This document shows positions 21,227 to 29,642 of a stretch of 36,097 bases of DNA, piece after piece. Under the pieces are notes generated by a model that saw only the letters and a program-made list of their open reading frames with translations, was not told the DNA's origin and did no database searches. This stretch comes from a virus. Position 1 is the stretch's first letter; each line of letters opens with the position of its first letter. Both the position numbers and the translations under genes were made by a program. The stretch spans positions 1 to 36,097 of IMG/VR virus record IMGVR_UViG_3300032897_000016; one strand, written 5' to 3'.

Positions 21227-23811
21227 TGCGCGCGTTGCAGATGGCGGGCGAGTACGACCCCGTCAAGGCCGGTGCTCGCTGTGATCTCTGCCCTCTCAAG
21301 GGGAACACTGTCGTTCCCCCAAAAGTTTCGCCGCTCCCTACGAAGGTCATCTTCGTCGGCGAGGCGCCGGGCAGGAAAGAAGAGATCTTCGGGACTCCGT
21401 TCATCGGCCAGACCGGCGTTTTTCTCAAGGGCCTCTGCCGAGAAGTCGACGTCGACATCCTCGAAGCGCACTTGTCCAACGCCGCGCTTTGTAGGTCGAA
21501 CATCGACAAGGAGAACGAGCTCGCCGCGACCTTCTGCGCTCCTCGACTTTTGAAAGAGCTCGCCGCGTTCGATCCGAAGATCCCCATCGTCACGTTCGGG
21601 AAGACGAGCACGCTTTCCGTGCTCGGCGTCCGGAGCATCATGCACTCGCGCGGGTTCGTCTGGACGGCGCGCGAGATCGATCCCGCGCCTGCCTGGAGCA
21701 AAGCGAAGAAGGCGAAGCTCCGCGGCGCTCCAAAGTGGAAAGAGATTTGGTTGAAAGCGCAGATCGCCGAGGGGCGCAGCAAGCTCGCTGGCAGGACGGT
21801 GCTCCCGACCGTGCACCCTGCGTTCGTGCTCCGCTCCGACACGTGGCTTCCGGTCCTAAAGATCGATCTCGACCGGATCGCTCGCTGGATGCGCGGCGAG
21901 CTGACGCATGAGCTACTACTCGAGAACGGCCCCTACGTCGTCGTATCGAAGCGAGAGCACGTCAAGCGCGAGCTCCGAAAGCTGGGGGACGTCATCAGCG
22001 TCGACGTCGAAACCGGCGCAAGCACGGAAGGAGGGAAAGACGGAGCAGATCCGATCCGCAACCGGCTCCTCTGCGTCGGGATCTCCGACGGCGATCACAC
22101 GGTCGTCATCTGGCCATGGCGAAAGACGCATGCGCCGCTCGTGAACGCGCTCTTCAAGCGCGTGAAGAAGATCGGCATGCACAACGGTTACAACTTCGAC
22201 CAGATCGTACTCGATCGCTTCGACGTCCCGTTCGAGCCGATCGAAGACAAGCTCGAAGACACGCTCGTCGCGCACCACACGTTCGCGAGCCACATGCCGC
22301 AACGCCTCTCTCACGTCGCGAGCGTGTTCGTCGACGCTGGGCCGTGGAAGGTGACGTTCAAGCAAGGCACTGGCGGCGCGACCGAGAAAGGGCTTCCTCC
22401 TGAGAAGCTCTCCGGCGAAGAGCTGACCTTGTACAACGCCGCGGACGCCAGGATCCAAGCGCAGATTTGGCTCAAGATGCAAGCCGACCTAGAAGACGAG
22501 CAGGCAGTCTACGAGGTCGACAAGTCCAACGCGAGATTGTGCCGTTCGATGATCATCAACGGCATCGGCGTCGACATGGAGCGCAGAACGCAGCTCTTGG
22601 AGGCGATGGATCGGAAAGAAACCGATCTTCTCTGGAAGATGCGCAAGCTACTCCGCCGGGCGAAGTTTCACCCGATGCAGCTCGCCGAGGTCCGGAAGGC
22701 GCTCTTCACGATCTTGAAGGCACCGATCGCGTCGGCCGATCCGACGGAGTCTGGCCTTCCGTCGACGTCGCAGACGACGCTCGAACGGTTGAAGACAAGC
22801 TCGACGCGCGCGGGGAGATTCGCCGATCTGCTCTTGCAGTGGCGCGGCGTCGTCAAGATCAAGAGCACCTACCTGATCAGCCAGATCCTCGACAAGCCGT
22901 CGAAAAAGACGCCGCTCGTTTCTCGAACGCACTTCAACTGGCGCAGCTACGGCGCAGCATCGGGGCGTTACTCGTGCCGTTTGCAGTCGTGCCCGCGCGC
23001 GGAGTACCTGAAGGACAAGAGCATCGTGCTCGAGACACGCGTGCGCGAAGTCTACGTCGCGCGTCCGGGGCACAAGCTCATCTACTTCGACCTCAGCCAA
23101 GCCGAGCTCCGGTTCGCGGCTTACCTCTCAGGAGATCAACGCTTCATTGCTGCGTGCGAATCCGGAGACGTGCACACTGCGACGGCGAAGCTGCTCTTCC
23201 CCGCCGAAGCCGAACTCATCGGGCGCGATCCGAAGGGTGCCGGAAAGCCGTTCCGAGACGTCGAGAAGAACTGCATCTTCGGTTTCATCTACTACGCGCA
23301 GCCGGATACGATCTTCGGCTTCGTGCGCAGCAAAGGGCTCCCAGTCCAGATGCGCGACGTGGTCTCGATGCACGACATGGTGCGCGACGTGTTCGCGGGG
23401 TACTTCAGATACGTCGAACAGAACAAGCGGTGGGTCGACAAGCACGGCCATCTCCGCGACGCGCTCTCGGGGAGAATCTCGTGGCTCGGATGGCACGCGG
23501 GGTACCCGGACGTCGCGAACCGACCGATTCAGGGGGGCATCGCATCGCTGATGAACGTACGCCTCCCGTTCATTTCCAGTCGGCTTCCGCAGAGCGCTAG
23601 CGTCGTCGCGCAGATCCACGACGCGGCGATCATGGAGGTCCCGGATCGTCATGTCGATCTCGTGAAAGCGCTCGTCAAGACGACGTGGGAGGAGCCAGTC
23701 ATCATTCCAGCGAACGGGTGGGGGACGAGCACGCGCGTCGAGGACGGCGCTCGACAGTTCGTGATGCCGATCGATCTGAAAGTGGGCGAACGGTGGAGCG
23801 ATTTCGGGTGA
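21223..23811 (+). CDS. UDG-3'-5' exonuclease-family A DNA polymerase fusion
   Basis: An 862-residue protein. Residues 1-220: family-4-like uracil-DNA glycosylase, with GEAPGRKEE (46-54), PFIGQTG, HPA (198-200) and cysteines 20, 23, 90 and 105 for a 4Fe-4S cluster. About 240-430: 3'-5' exonuclease with VDVET (D261, E263), NGYNFD and YNAAD. 430-862: polymerase with motif A DLSQAELR (D623, E628), motif B R678, K682, F686, Y690, and motif C H799-D800-A801, where Glu is usual. PolA-type polymerases with UDG-like domains are known in SPO1-like phages. This would be the replicative polymerase, able to link uracil recognition to synthesis. ATG 21223 is set by ATGA overlap. Confidence 0.85.
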   Translation: MMRALQMAGEYDPVKAGARCDLCPLKGNTVVPPKVSPLPTKVIFVGEAPGRKEEIFGTPFIGQTGVFLKGLCREVDVDILEAHLSNAALCRSNIDKENELAATFCAPRLLKELAAFDPKIPIVTFGKTSTLSVLGVRSIMHSRGFVWTAREIDPAPAWSKAKKAKLRGAPKWKEIWLKAQIAEGRSKLAGRTVLPTVHPAFVLRSDTWLPVLKIDLDRIARWMRGELTHELLLENGPYVVVSKREHVKRELRKLGDVISVDVETGASTEGGKDGADPIRNRLLCVGISDGDHTVVIWPWRKTHAPLVNALFKRVKKIGMHNGYNFDQIVLDRFDVPFEPIEDKLEDTLVAHHTFASHMPQRLSHVASVFVDAGPWKVTFKQGTGGATEKGLPPEKLSGEELTLYNAADARIQAQIWLKMQADLEDEQAVYEVDKSNARLCRSMIINGIGVDMERRTQLLEAMDRKETDLLWKMRKLLRRAKFHPMQLAEVRKALFTILKAPIASADPTESGLPSTSQTTLERLKTSSTRAGRFADLLLQWRGVVKIKSTYLISQILDKPSKKTPLVSRTHFNWRSYGAASGRYSCRLQSCPRAEYLKDKSIVLETRVREVYVARPGHKLIYFDLSQAELRFAAYLSGDQRFIAACESGDVHTATAKLLFPAEAELIGRDPKGAGKPFRDVEKNCIFGFIYYAQPDTIFGFVRSKGLPVQMRDVVSMHDMVRDVFAGYFRYVEQNKRWVDKHGHLRDALSGRISWLGWHAGYPDVANRPIQGGIASLMNVRLPFISSRLPQSASVVAQIHDAAIMEVPDRHVDLVKALVKTTWEEPVIIPANGWGTSTRVEDGARQFVMPIDLKVGERWSDFG

Positions 23812-23841
23812 CGCCCCCGAAGGTGTATGGATAGTGAATAG

Positions 23842-24363
23842 ATGGCGCCCCCCGCTCGTCCTAGTCCCAACATGCAAGATAGCCTCTCTTTTACAGCCAT
23901 GATGGACGACTCCCCCGGCCCTCGCGCCGAGCTCATCGACCCTACCGCTACGGTCGCTTTCATGCTGGCTGGGCACGCCTACGTGACGTTCCAGAGCCGC
24001 CGGACGAGCACTCGATTCACCTACCGAATCGTCCAGGCTGAGCGCCGTGCAGGCGACACCGGCGAGCCGCCGCACTTCGTGGCCGTGCTGACGGGTTCCG
24101 ACAACGACAGCAGCTACGACTACCTCGGGTGCATCTACCGCCGGCTCGCGTACGCGCACGGGCGGAAGAGCCGCATCGCGCCGGACGCTCCGAGCGCCGT
24201 CGCCTTCGCGTGGGTTTGGAAGCGACTCTCGGCGGGGCAGATGCACCCGGAGCTTGGGGTATGGCACGAAGGGCGCTGTGGGCGCTGTGGAAGACGGCTC
24301 ACGGACCCTTTGTCGATTTCGCGAGGGATGGGTTCTTTTTGCTGGGAGCGCTTCGGTGTTTGA
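23842..24363 (+). CDS. Protein with DUF6011-like zinc motif
   Basis: A 173-residue protein. The C-terminal CGRCGRRLTDPLSISRGMGSFCWERFG has the DUF6011-type pattern (CGxCGRxLTDPxSIxRGxGxxC), a four-Cys or three-Cys zinc site common in actinophage and other phage proteins. The N-terminal 130 residues contain a strand-rich segment (AYVTFQSRRTSTRFTYRIVQ) of unknown fold. ATG 23842 lacks a clear Shine-Dalgarno sequence; Met at 23899 could be the true start. Its last 65 nt overlap the antisense endonuclease gene. Confidence 0.6.
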   Translation: MAPPARPSPNMQDSLSFTAMMDDSPGPRAELIDPTATVAFMLAGHAYVTFQSRRTSTRFTYRIVQAERRAGDTGEPPHFVAVLTGSDNDSSYDYLGCIYRRLAYAHGRKSRIAPDAPSAVAFAWVWKRLSAGQMHPELGVWHEGRCGRCGRRLTDPLSISRGMGSFCWERFGV

Positions 24364-24916
24364 GCAAGTAGTCGGCGGCGCGTCGCAGTCTCTTCGGATC
24401 GTCTCCGAATTGGCCGAGACCGACGTTGCAGGGGCCGCAGATCAACCCGCGGAACGTGCGCCGACGGTGATCGTGGTCGATGTGAAGGCTCTTCTTTCCG
24501 TTTCCGGCTTGTCGCGCTGTCCTCCCACAAATAGTGCATCGTTTTCGTCGGCGTACAGCACGAACGACGTCTTCCAGTTGGTGTCCGAGCCCCAACTGTC
24601 GCACACGCCGATGGAGACGGTGCACCGCATGCTTCTTCGGGTTGGCGCGCTTCAACCCACCGCAACCTCCAGGGCATCGGTTGTAGCCGACCCAATGGCG
24701 GTCACCTTTCTTGCGCCATCGAGTGATGCGGCGTGTTCGGAAACGGCACTCGAAACACTTCTTCGCAGTGATACGTTTGCGGCGCCCGCAGCAGGAGCAT
24801 TTGTCGTAGAGGTGCCAGTGGCGGTCAGGGTGCAAGCCCAACCATCGGCCACGCGACGCGCGGCGCCATCGAAGCGGTTTTATAGGCGGTCTGGGGCCAG
24901 TGCGCACGTCGGGCAT
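24299..24916 (-). CDS. Endonuclease VII-like (HNH/His-Me) nuclease, antisense
   Basis: A 205-residue protein on the opposite strand to the replication operon. Residues 125-190, CTICGR...SLHIDHDHRRRTFRGLICGPCNVGLGQFGDDP..LRRAADYL, match the recombination endonuclease VII domain: DH-D-H metal/catalytic core, zinc cysteines and the L-CxxCN-xLG turn. Upstream of it are more Cys pairs (CSCCGRRKRITAKKCFEC, CPGGCGG), perhaps extra zinc modules for DNA binding. T4 Endo VII resolves branched DNA; stand-alone relatives can be homing endonucleases. Its orientation, basic extra modules and position between two operon genes favour a mobile (homing) insertion. ATG 24916. Confidence 0.75.
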   Translation of the reverse strand: MPDVRTGPRPPIKPLRWRRASRGRWLGLHPDRHWHLYDKCSCCGRRKRITAKKCFECRFRTRRITRWRKKGDRHWVGYNRCPGGCGGLKRANPKKHAVHRLHRRVRQLGLGHQLEDVVRAVRRRKRCTICGRTARQAGNGKKSLHIDHDHRRRTFRGLICGPCNVGLGQFGDDPKRLRRAADYLLKHRSAPSKKNPSLAKSTKGP

Positions 24917-24950
24917 TCTGCCTTAGACGCGGCAGGCCCGGTTTGTATTC

Positions 24951-24955
24951 GGAGG
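24951..24955 (+). promoter_or_regulatory. Shine-Dalgarno site deciding the helicase start
   Basis: GGAGG, 5 nt before GTG 24961. An in-frame TTG at 24943 has no such site. A promoter for this gene may lie within the antisense endonuclease gene; none was clear. Confidence 0.6.
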
Positions 24956-24960
24956 CAATC

Positions 24961-26457
24961 GTGAGCGTCGCCGTCAAAGATCTTTCGGCCGATCAACTTT
25001 CGGCATACAACACCATCGTCAGTTGGATTAATGATCGGACACGACAACCTCTGTTGTCACTTGGGGGTTATGCTGGAAGTGGAAAGAGCACGCTCGTTTC
25101 TCTCGTTGCCGAGCAGGTCGACCTCCCCGCGTTCTGCGCGTACACCGGCAAGGCGACCTCCGTTCTTCGTCGAAAACTCAGAGCCGCCGGCACCGAGACT
25201 GTCGGCGCGCAGAAGAAGAGCCGCGAGGGCGTAATGTCGTCGGACTCGCGCCCCTACTGCGGCACGATCCACTCGCTCATCTATCGGCCATGTGACTGCC
25301 GCGAGCCGAAGACGGTCGAGATCCAGAAGCCGTGCCCTGAGGAGGGCTGCGACGGCGAGACGAGCTGGGAGCGCAGCCTTCCGGTCCGAAGCGTTTGTAC
25401 GAAAGGACACGTCGGGCTGATTAAGTCGGAGGCGGCGTTCGACGCTCTCAAGGCGGCGACGAAGTTCGTCTACGTCGAGAAGGTTGACGGCAGGTGCAAG
25501 CTCTGTGGCGGCAAGGAGTGGCTCCGCCGAGAGGCGCTCGACAGGCACTACGGGCTGATCATCATCGACGAGGCGTCGATGGTCGACGACATGATGCTTC
25601 GCGACCTTCAAAGCTACGGCGTGCCGATCCTTGCGGTCGGTGACCACGGGCAGCTCCCGCCGGTCGGAGGTGTCGGTTCGATCATGAAAAATCCAATCCT
25701 CCGGCTCGAGAAGATTCATCGCCAGGCTGAAGGGAATCCGATCATCGCACTCTCGAAGATCATCCGTGAGACCGGCAAGTTTCCCGAGAGCATGGACGGT
25801 GACGCCGTGACGTTCGGCAAGCTGCGGTTCATCGAGCAGCTTATCGAGGAACGCTACGAGAACGCTTCGCCAGCGCGTCTTTTGGAGATGAGCCTCGTCT
25901 GTTACACCAACAAGCGCCGAGTCGGGTTGAACTCTACCGTCCGACGTGTTCGCGGGATCTCTCGCGACGGGCGAGACTTGCCGATCGAGGGCGAGCACGT
26001 CGTGTGCCTGCGCAACATCAAGGAGCAGTCGGGACGCCCGCCAGTCGCCAACGGGATGCGCGGCGTGCTCCAGAACGACGTGAAGTGGAAGACGGTCAGG
26101 AACAACCGCGGCGAAAAGATCAGTGAGAGCGAAACGCAACTCATCGGATCGATCGCGTTTCCAGAAGACGAGATCGACGCGCTCGAATACGAGATGTTCG
26201 CCCCCCAGTTTCAGCGCGAGAAAACGTACAACTCGTCCGAGGAGCTTGCGAAGGAGACTGGTGTTCACTCCTTCTCCGCGGCGGGCTCGCTGTTCGACTT
26301 TGGCTACGCGATGACCGCGCACAAAATGCAAGGTAGCCAGGTGGACGATCTCGTCGTCGTCGCCGAGCGGCCTGGGCCAGTGTCGAACGAGGATTGGGCG
26401 CGCTGGGCGTACACCGCAGCGACTAGAGCTGTGAAAAAACTACTGATCCTCAAATGA
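24961..26457 (+). CDS. RecD/Dda-like SF1B helicase with cysteine insert
   Basis: A 498-residue helicase. Walker A GYAGSGKST (36-44), motif Ia YTGKAT, Walker B IIIDEASMVD (200-209), motif III ILAVGDHGQLPP, motif V TAHKMQGSQVDD, motif VI YTAATRAVKKL. These are the RecD/Dda set. Between motifs Ia and II lies an 85-residue insert with cysteines 111, 113, 125, 130, 146, 179 and 182, probably one or two zinc ribbons, which standard Dda lacks. In phages Dda helps initiate replication and recombination. GTG 24961 is fixed by GGAGG. Confidence 0.85.
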   Translation: MSVAVKDLSADQLSAYNTIVSWINDRTRQPLLSLGGYAGSGKSTLVSLVAEQVDLPAFCAYTGKATSVLRRKLRAAGTETVGAQKKSREGVMSSDSRPYCGTIHSLIYRPCDCREPKTVEIQKPCPEEGCDGETSWERSLPVRSVCTKGHVGLIKSEAAFDALKAATKFVYVEKVDGRCKLCGGKEWLRREALDRHYGLIIIDEASMVDDMMLRDLQSYGVPILAVGDHGQLPPVGGVGSIMKNPILRLEKIHRQAEGNPIIALSKIIRETGKFPESMDGDAVTFGKLRFIEQLIEERYENASPARLLEMSLVCYTNKRRVGLNSTVRRVRGISRDGRDLPIEGEHVVCLRNIKEQSGRPPVANGMRGVLQNDVKWKTVRNNRGEKISESETQLIGSIAFPEDEIDALEYEMFAPQFQREKTYNSSEELAKETGVHSFSAAGSLFDFGYAMTAHKMQGSQVDDLVVVAERPGPVSNEDWARWAYTAATRAVKKLLILK

Positions 26458-26543
26458 GCGTATCTTCAACTTCCATTCGCGAGTGCTCTGGCTGCAGTCA
26501 GATCAAGCCCGTCGTCGCCTTACTTGGGAGGACTTGGCAATGA
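26454..26543 (+). CDS. Possible 29-residue microprotein
   Basis: ATG 26454 and stop 26543 are joined to both helicase genes by ATGA overlaps, the pattern of real genes here. The product (MSVSSTSIRECSGCSQIKPV and 9 more) has a single C-x2-C. It could be a translational bridge between helicases rather than a functional protein. Confidence 0.35.
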   Translation: MSVSSTSIRECSGCSQIKPVVALLGRTWQ

Positions 26544-28189
26544 GCGGCTTTCACCTCCGTCAACTTCCCGGCTCGCCGCTCTGGGCGATCAGCGTCGGCT
26601 ACTACTCGCCGAAGCTGAACCAGGCTTCGCGCAACACCCCAGGCATGAAATGGGACTCGGAGCGCAAAGCGCACGTTGGCTACGTCGATGCGATCGAGCA
26701 GATCATCGCACGTTTGAAGGAGCTCGGGCTCAAAGCGCCAGAACCTCCGGTGAACAGCCGCAAGTGGAAGCACAACTTGCCGGTGTCGTACGATAGCGCG
26801 CGTGATTACCAGAAGGAGGGCATCGATTTTCTCATCAACCAGGCGGGTTCGGGCGCGCTGCTCGCGGATGACATGGGCGTCGGAAAATCTTTCCAGACGG
26901 TCAAGGCGGTCCGCGCTCTTCGCCGGAAGACGATCATCGTGTGTGAGGCCCACGTCCGCGGCGTGTGGGAACGTGAGCCGGAGCTCGACGACAAGGGCGG
27001 CGAGATCGCGAAGTGGTGGCCGAAAGCGCGCGTTTTCAAACCGTACGGCGTCACACCGGAGCCGGTGCCGGCGAACACCGACGTCGTCGTGATCCACTAC
27101 GACATCATCTACGCATGGGTCGATGTGCTTTTGAAGTGGGCGGAGGGGGATCTGACGATCGTCTTCGACGAGGCGCAGATGCTCCTCAACCCGGACAGCC
27201 GTCGATCGACGGCATGCCGCACTCTCGCGCATGCGGCAAAGGGCCGCATCGCGCTCACCGGCACGCCGCCAGTCGACAAGGTGAAGGATCTGCACAACGT
27301 CGTCGATACAATCAGCCCCGGACGATTCGGCGACTTTTTCCCGTTCGGGATGCGTTACGCGGGCGCTGTGCAAAAAGAAGTAGACGGCCCCGAGAAGACG
27401 AAGAAGCTCATCTGGGATTTCTCCGGGCGATCAAATGTGAAGGAGCTTCGACAACGGCTCGACTGGTTCTGTCTTCGGCGCACGAAGCGGGAGGTGCTCA
27501 AGGAGATCCCAGCGCTCCAGCGACAGATCGTCGACGTTCAAGTGCCTCCCAAGTACCGTACCGTGATGAACGCTCGTCTCGTCGAGGACAAGAAGAAAAT
27601 GCGCATGGCGCTCGACAGCGCCGCCGACGGGAAGTTCAAGTATGTGATCGAACTGGTTCGATCGCATCTCGAAGCAGGACAGCGCGTCGTTGTCGGCACC
27701 CACCGCCGCGCTGTGTGTGAGAAGATCGCGGATCTCGTCGGTGAGACAGCCCCGACCAAGTTCATCCACGGCGGCGTGCCTCTCACGAGGCGCAACAAAA
27801 TCATCTCTGAGCTCCGTCGCGTCGAAGGTCCTGTCTGTCTAGTTACTACTATCGACAGTACAGCGACGGGCATCGACTTGACGTTCGCGAACGTCGGCGT
27901 CATCGCCGAGCTCGTATGGGAGCCGCGTGATCTCGCCCAGTGGGAAGCACGTACGCACCGGTTCGGCGCCTCCACGACGGACCCCGTGCTCATTCAGTAC
28001 GTCATTGCGCGCGGTACTGGAGACGAGCTCATCCTCCACGCTGTCATCAACAAGCTCGACAACTTCCTAGACCTCGTCGAGACGGACAAGGGTGACGGGT
28101 TCAAGGAGACACTCAAGGGCGAGGACGATGGGCTCTCAAGGCTCGCCGCGGCGCTCAAGAAGATGGGCTCGAAGGAGAAGAGCCGATGA
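26540..28189 (+). CDS. SNF2/SMARCAL1-like SF2 helicase
   Basis: A 549-residue protein. The N-terminus (WAISVGYYSPKLNQASRN, KWDSERKAHVGY) resembles the HARP-like lead-in. Core motifs: Walker A DDMGVGKSFQT (110-120), DEAQ (210-213), ALTGTPP (238-244), motif IV region VVVGTHRRAV, motif V TIDSTATGIDL, motif VI QWEARTHRFG. SNF2-type proteins translocate on double-stranded DNA; phage versions are thought to assist replication restart or recombination. ATG 26540 has GGGAGG 6-8 nt upstream and an ATGA overlap. Confidence 0.85.
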   Translation: MSGFHLRQLPGSPLWAISVGYYSPKLNQASRNTPGMKWDSERKAHVGYVDAIEQIIARLKELGLKAPEPPVNSRKWKHNLPVSYDSARDYQKEGIDFLINQAGSGALLADDMGVGKSFQTVKAVRALRRKTIIVCEAHVRGVWEREPELDDKGGEIAKWWPKARVFKPYGVTPEPVPANTDVVVIHYDIIYAWVDVLLKWAEGDLTIVFDEAQMLLNPDSRRSTACRTLAHAAKGRIALTGTPPVDKVKDLHNVVDTISPGRFGDFFPFGMRYAGAVQKEVDGPEKTKKLIWDFSGRSNVKELRQRLDWFCLRRTKREVLKEIPALQRQIVDVQVPPKYRTVMNARLVEDKKKMRMALDSAADGKFKYVIELVRSHLEAGQRVVVGTHRRAVCEKIADLVGETAPTKFIHGGVPLTRRNKIISELRRVEGPVCLVTTIDSTATGIDLTFANVGVIAELVWEPRDLAQWEARTHRFGASTTDPVLIQYVIARGTGDELILHAVINKLDNFLDLVETDKGDGFKETLKGEDDGLSRLAAALKKMGSKEKSR

Positions 28190-28410
28190 GCACCGCCCGC
28201 GTCCGAAAAGGCACCTATTCCCCCTCCGACACCCGCAGGGCCAACATGCTCGCGCGCCTCGTCGACGAGCAGGGCGTGGCGCACACGGCGAAGCTCTTTG
28301 CGCGGGTGCTCCAGGAGAGGTTCAAGTCCGAGCCGATGGCGGCCGTGGTGGCGAGCCATCTGCTGACGGGTGTCGTGCGTGCGGAAAGAGGAACCGATGA
28401 GAACAGATAG
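28186..28410 (+). CDS. Small helical hypothetical protein
   Basis: A 74-residue basic protein, ATGA overlap. TRRANMLARLVDEQGVAHTA and MAAVVASHLLTGVVRAERG look helical. Unknown; perhaps DNA-binding by charge. Confidence 0.5.
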   Translation: MSTARVRKGTYSPSDTRRANMLARLVDEQGVAHTAKLFARVLQERFKSEPMAAVVASHLLTGVVRAERGTDENR

Positions 28411-28516
28411 GCGAAGGCGGAATCGTGCAACGGGGCGCTCGGCGAGAAGGAAGCGGGCGGCGACGCCGCGGGTTCAGGCGAGGAAGGAGAAGAAAAATGC
28501 GCGTCGACATGCGTGA
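28397..28516 (+). CDS. Possible 39-residue arginine-rich protein
   Basis: ATG 28397 lies in the end of the previous gene; the product (MRTDRRRRNRATGRSARRKR, then KEKKNARRHA) is over half basic. It overlaps the next gene by 20 nt. It fills a gap that would otherwise be the only non-overlapping step of this part of the operon, but composition alone cannot prove coding. Confidence 0.3.
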   Translation: MRTDRRRRNRATGRSARRKRAATPRVQARKEKKNARRHA

Positions 28517-28865
28517 GCACAAACAAATTCGAGAGCAGGTGCACGCCGGCCTCTCGGCACTCCGAGTGCAGGGGCGGCAGATTTGGGGCACCGATCGGCT
28601 GCCGCTATCGAAGATTTTGATTCGGTTGATGGTCGGCGTCGGCGACCTTGCGCGTCTCGAACGAGATGGAGGTGGAGTACGCGATCCCGATCACATTGAC
28701 GACGTCGAGTGGGCGCACGGCTGCCGCGAACTCAAGAAAGAGCTCGGCAACATCATCTTCTCGACGATCCGCTGGGTCGACGACCTCGGCCTCGACGTGC
28801 TCGAGTGTCTCGATCTCGCGATCGAGGCGCAGGAGAAGTTCGCGAAGTCAGGGAGGCAGCGATGA
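28497..28865 (+). CDS. MazG-like nucleotide pyrophosphohydrolase (second)
   Basis: A 122-residue protein from ATG 28497, preceded by AAGGAG. The C-terminus, ELKKELGNIIFSTIRWVDDLGLDVLECLDLAIEAQEKFAKS, has the phage MazG-like pattern (ELGxxIFSxxRxxDDLGLDxxECLxLAIxAQ). Metal ligands would be in the ExxELG helix and DDLG loop. Likely hydrolyses noncanonical or excess dNTPs. It is not closely similar to the first MazG-like gene. Confidence 0.6.
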   Translation: MRVDMREHKQIREQVHAGLSALRVQGRQIWGTDRLPLSKILIRLMVGVGDLARLERDGGGVRDPDHIDDVEWAHGCRELKKELGNIIFSTIRWVDDLGLDVLECLDLAIEAQEKFAKSGRQR

Positions 28866-29140
28866 CTGAAGAGAAGGTCGGTGTCGTGGACATCTTGACA
28901 GAAGCCGACGGTCTGGTCGGTGACGTGCTGGCGCTCATAGAACGCATAACAGATGGGGCGCCGCTCGTCGCTATAGCTGCGCTTGAGAGAGCAGCAGGAG
29001 TTATTCAGCGCGCAACGGAACACGCCCTGGATCACTCGTACGAGGAAGTGGAAGAGTTTCGACGTGAAGCGGCCGTCGTGAAAGCGCTGGCCGCGTTGCC
29101 GCCCTCCACGCCCGCGATCGAGAAATCGAAGCCACAATGA
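28862..29140 (+). CDS. Small helical hypothetical protein
   Basis: A 92-residue acidic helical protein, ATGA overlap at 28862 (TEADGLVGDVLALIERITDG; ALERAAGVIQRATEHALDHS). Pattern hints at a helical bundle with its MazG-like neighbour, but no family assigned. Confidence 0.5.
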   Translation: MTEEKVGVVDILTEADGLVGDVLALIERITDGAPLVAIAALERAAGVIQRATEHALDHSYEEVEEFRREAAVVKALAALPPSTPAIEKSKPQ

Positions 29141-29340
29141 TCGCTCGCCTCAAAGAGTGGTTCGCGCGCCGACGTCGAATCCGCGCAGCGGAGCGCATGG
29201 ATCTACTGTGGAGGTGCTGGTACTTGTTTTTTCGACATCTGCACAAGGACGCGCCTTCGGAGGAGCCGCCGGCCATGTTGGAAAGACGCTTCTCGGAGCT
29301 CGTCTACTGGCACAAGCTCATGGTGAGCCGATGGTGGTGA
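29137..29340 (+). CDS. Small basic/aromatic hypothetical protein
   Basis: A 67-residue protein, ATGA overlap. Arg-rich N-terminus then an aromatic helix (MDLLWRCWYLFFRHLH) and a C-terminal RWW. Could be peripheral to membranes. Unknown. Confidence 0.5.
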   Translation: MIARLKEWFARRRRIRAAERMDLLWRCWYLFFRHLHKDAPSEEPPAMLERRFSELVYWHKLMVSRWW

Positions 29341-29642
29341 AGGTCCGCGCCGGCAACCGCTACGTTGACCGTCCGCTGCGCGAGCTGATCGCCGAAGCGA
29401 TCGGTGCCGCCGTCGCTCGCGCGCTCGAGGCGGAACGCCTTTCGATGAAGAGCGAGTTCGACCGCGTCACCGCCGAGTTCGAGCGCGAGAAGCAACGCCT
29501 GCAAGAGCAAGCAGCTCTCGATCGGAAAGAGGCGTATCTGCGCGGGTTCTGTGATGGAACCGATGCGATGGCGAACGACATCGCGCGGCGCCTAGAACGG
29601 CGGACCGCGTTGCTGCCGAGGCGGACGGAGGAGGTCATATGA
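29331..29642 (+). CDS. Coiled-coil hypothetical protein
   Basis: A 103-residue protein from ATG 29331; GTG 29337 (GTGA overlap) is equally possible. Long heptad-rich helix (ALEAERLSMKSEFDRVTAEF, EREKQRLQEQAALDRKEAYL) suggests a coiled coil. No family recognised. Confidence 0.55.
   Translation: MVVKVRAGNRYVDRPLRELIAEAIGAAVARALEAERLSMKSEFDRVTAEFEREKQRLQEQAALDRKEAYLRGFCDGTDAMANDIARRLERRTALLPRRTEEVI

Noticed and set aside
22467-23600. Plus-strand Arg-rich ORF of 377 codons inside the polymerase gene
   Set aside because: Shadow in a second frame of the polymerase with no recognisable motif.
24364-24960. Plus-strand ORF (24254-24964) in the gap before the helicase
   Set aside because: Val/Ala/Ser-rich antisense shadow of the endonuclease VII-like gene.
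25057-26331. Minus-strand ORF of 424 codons opposite the SF1 helicase
   Set aside because: Shadow ORF; all helicase motifs are on the plus strand.
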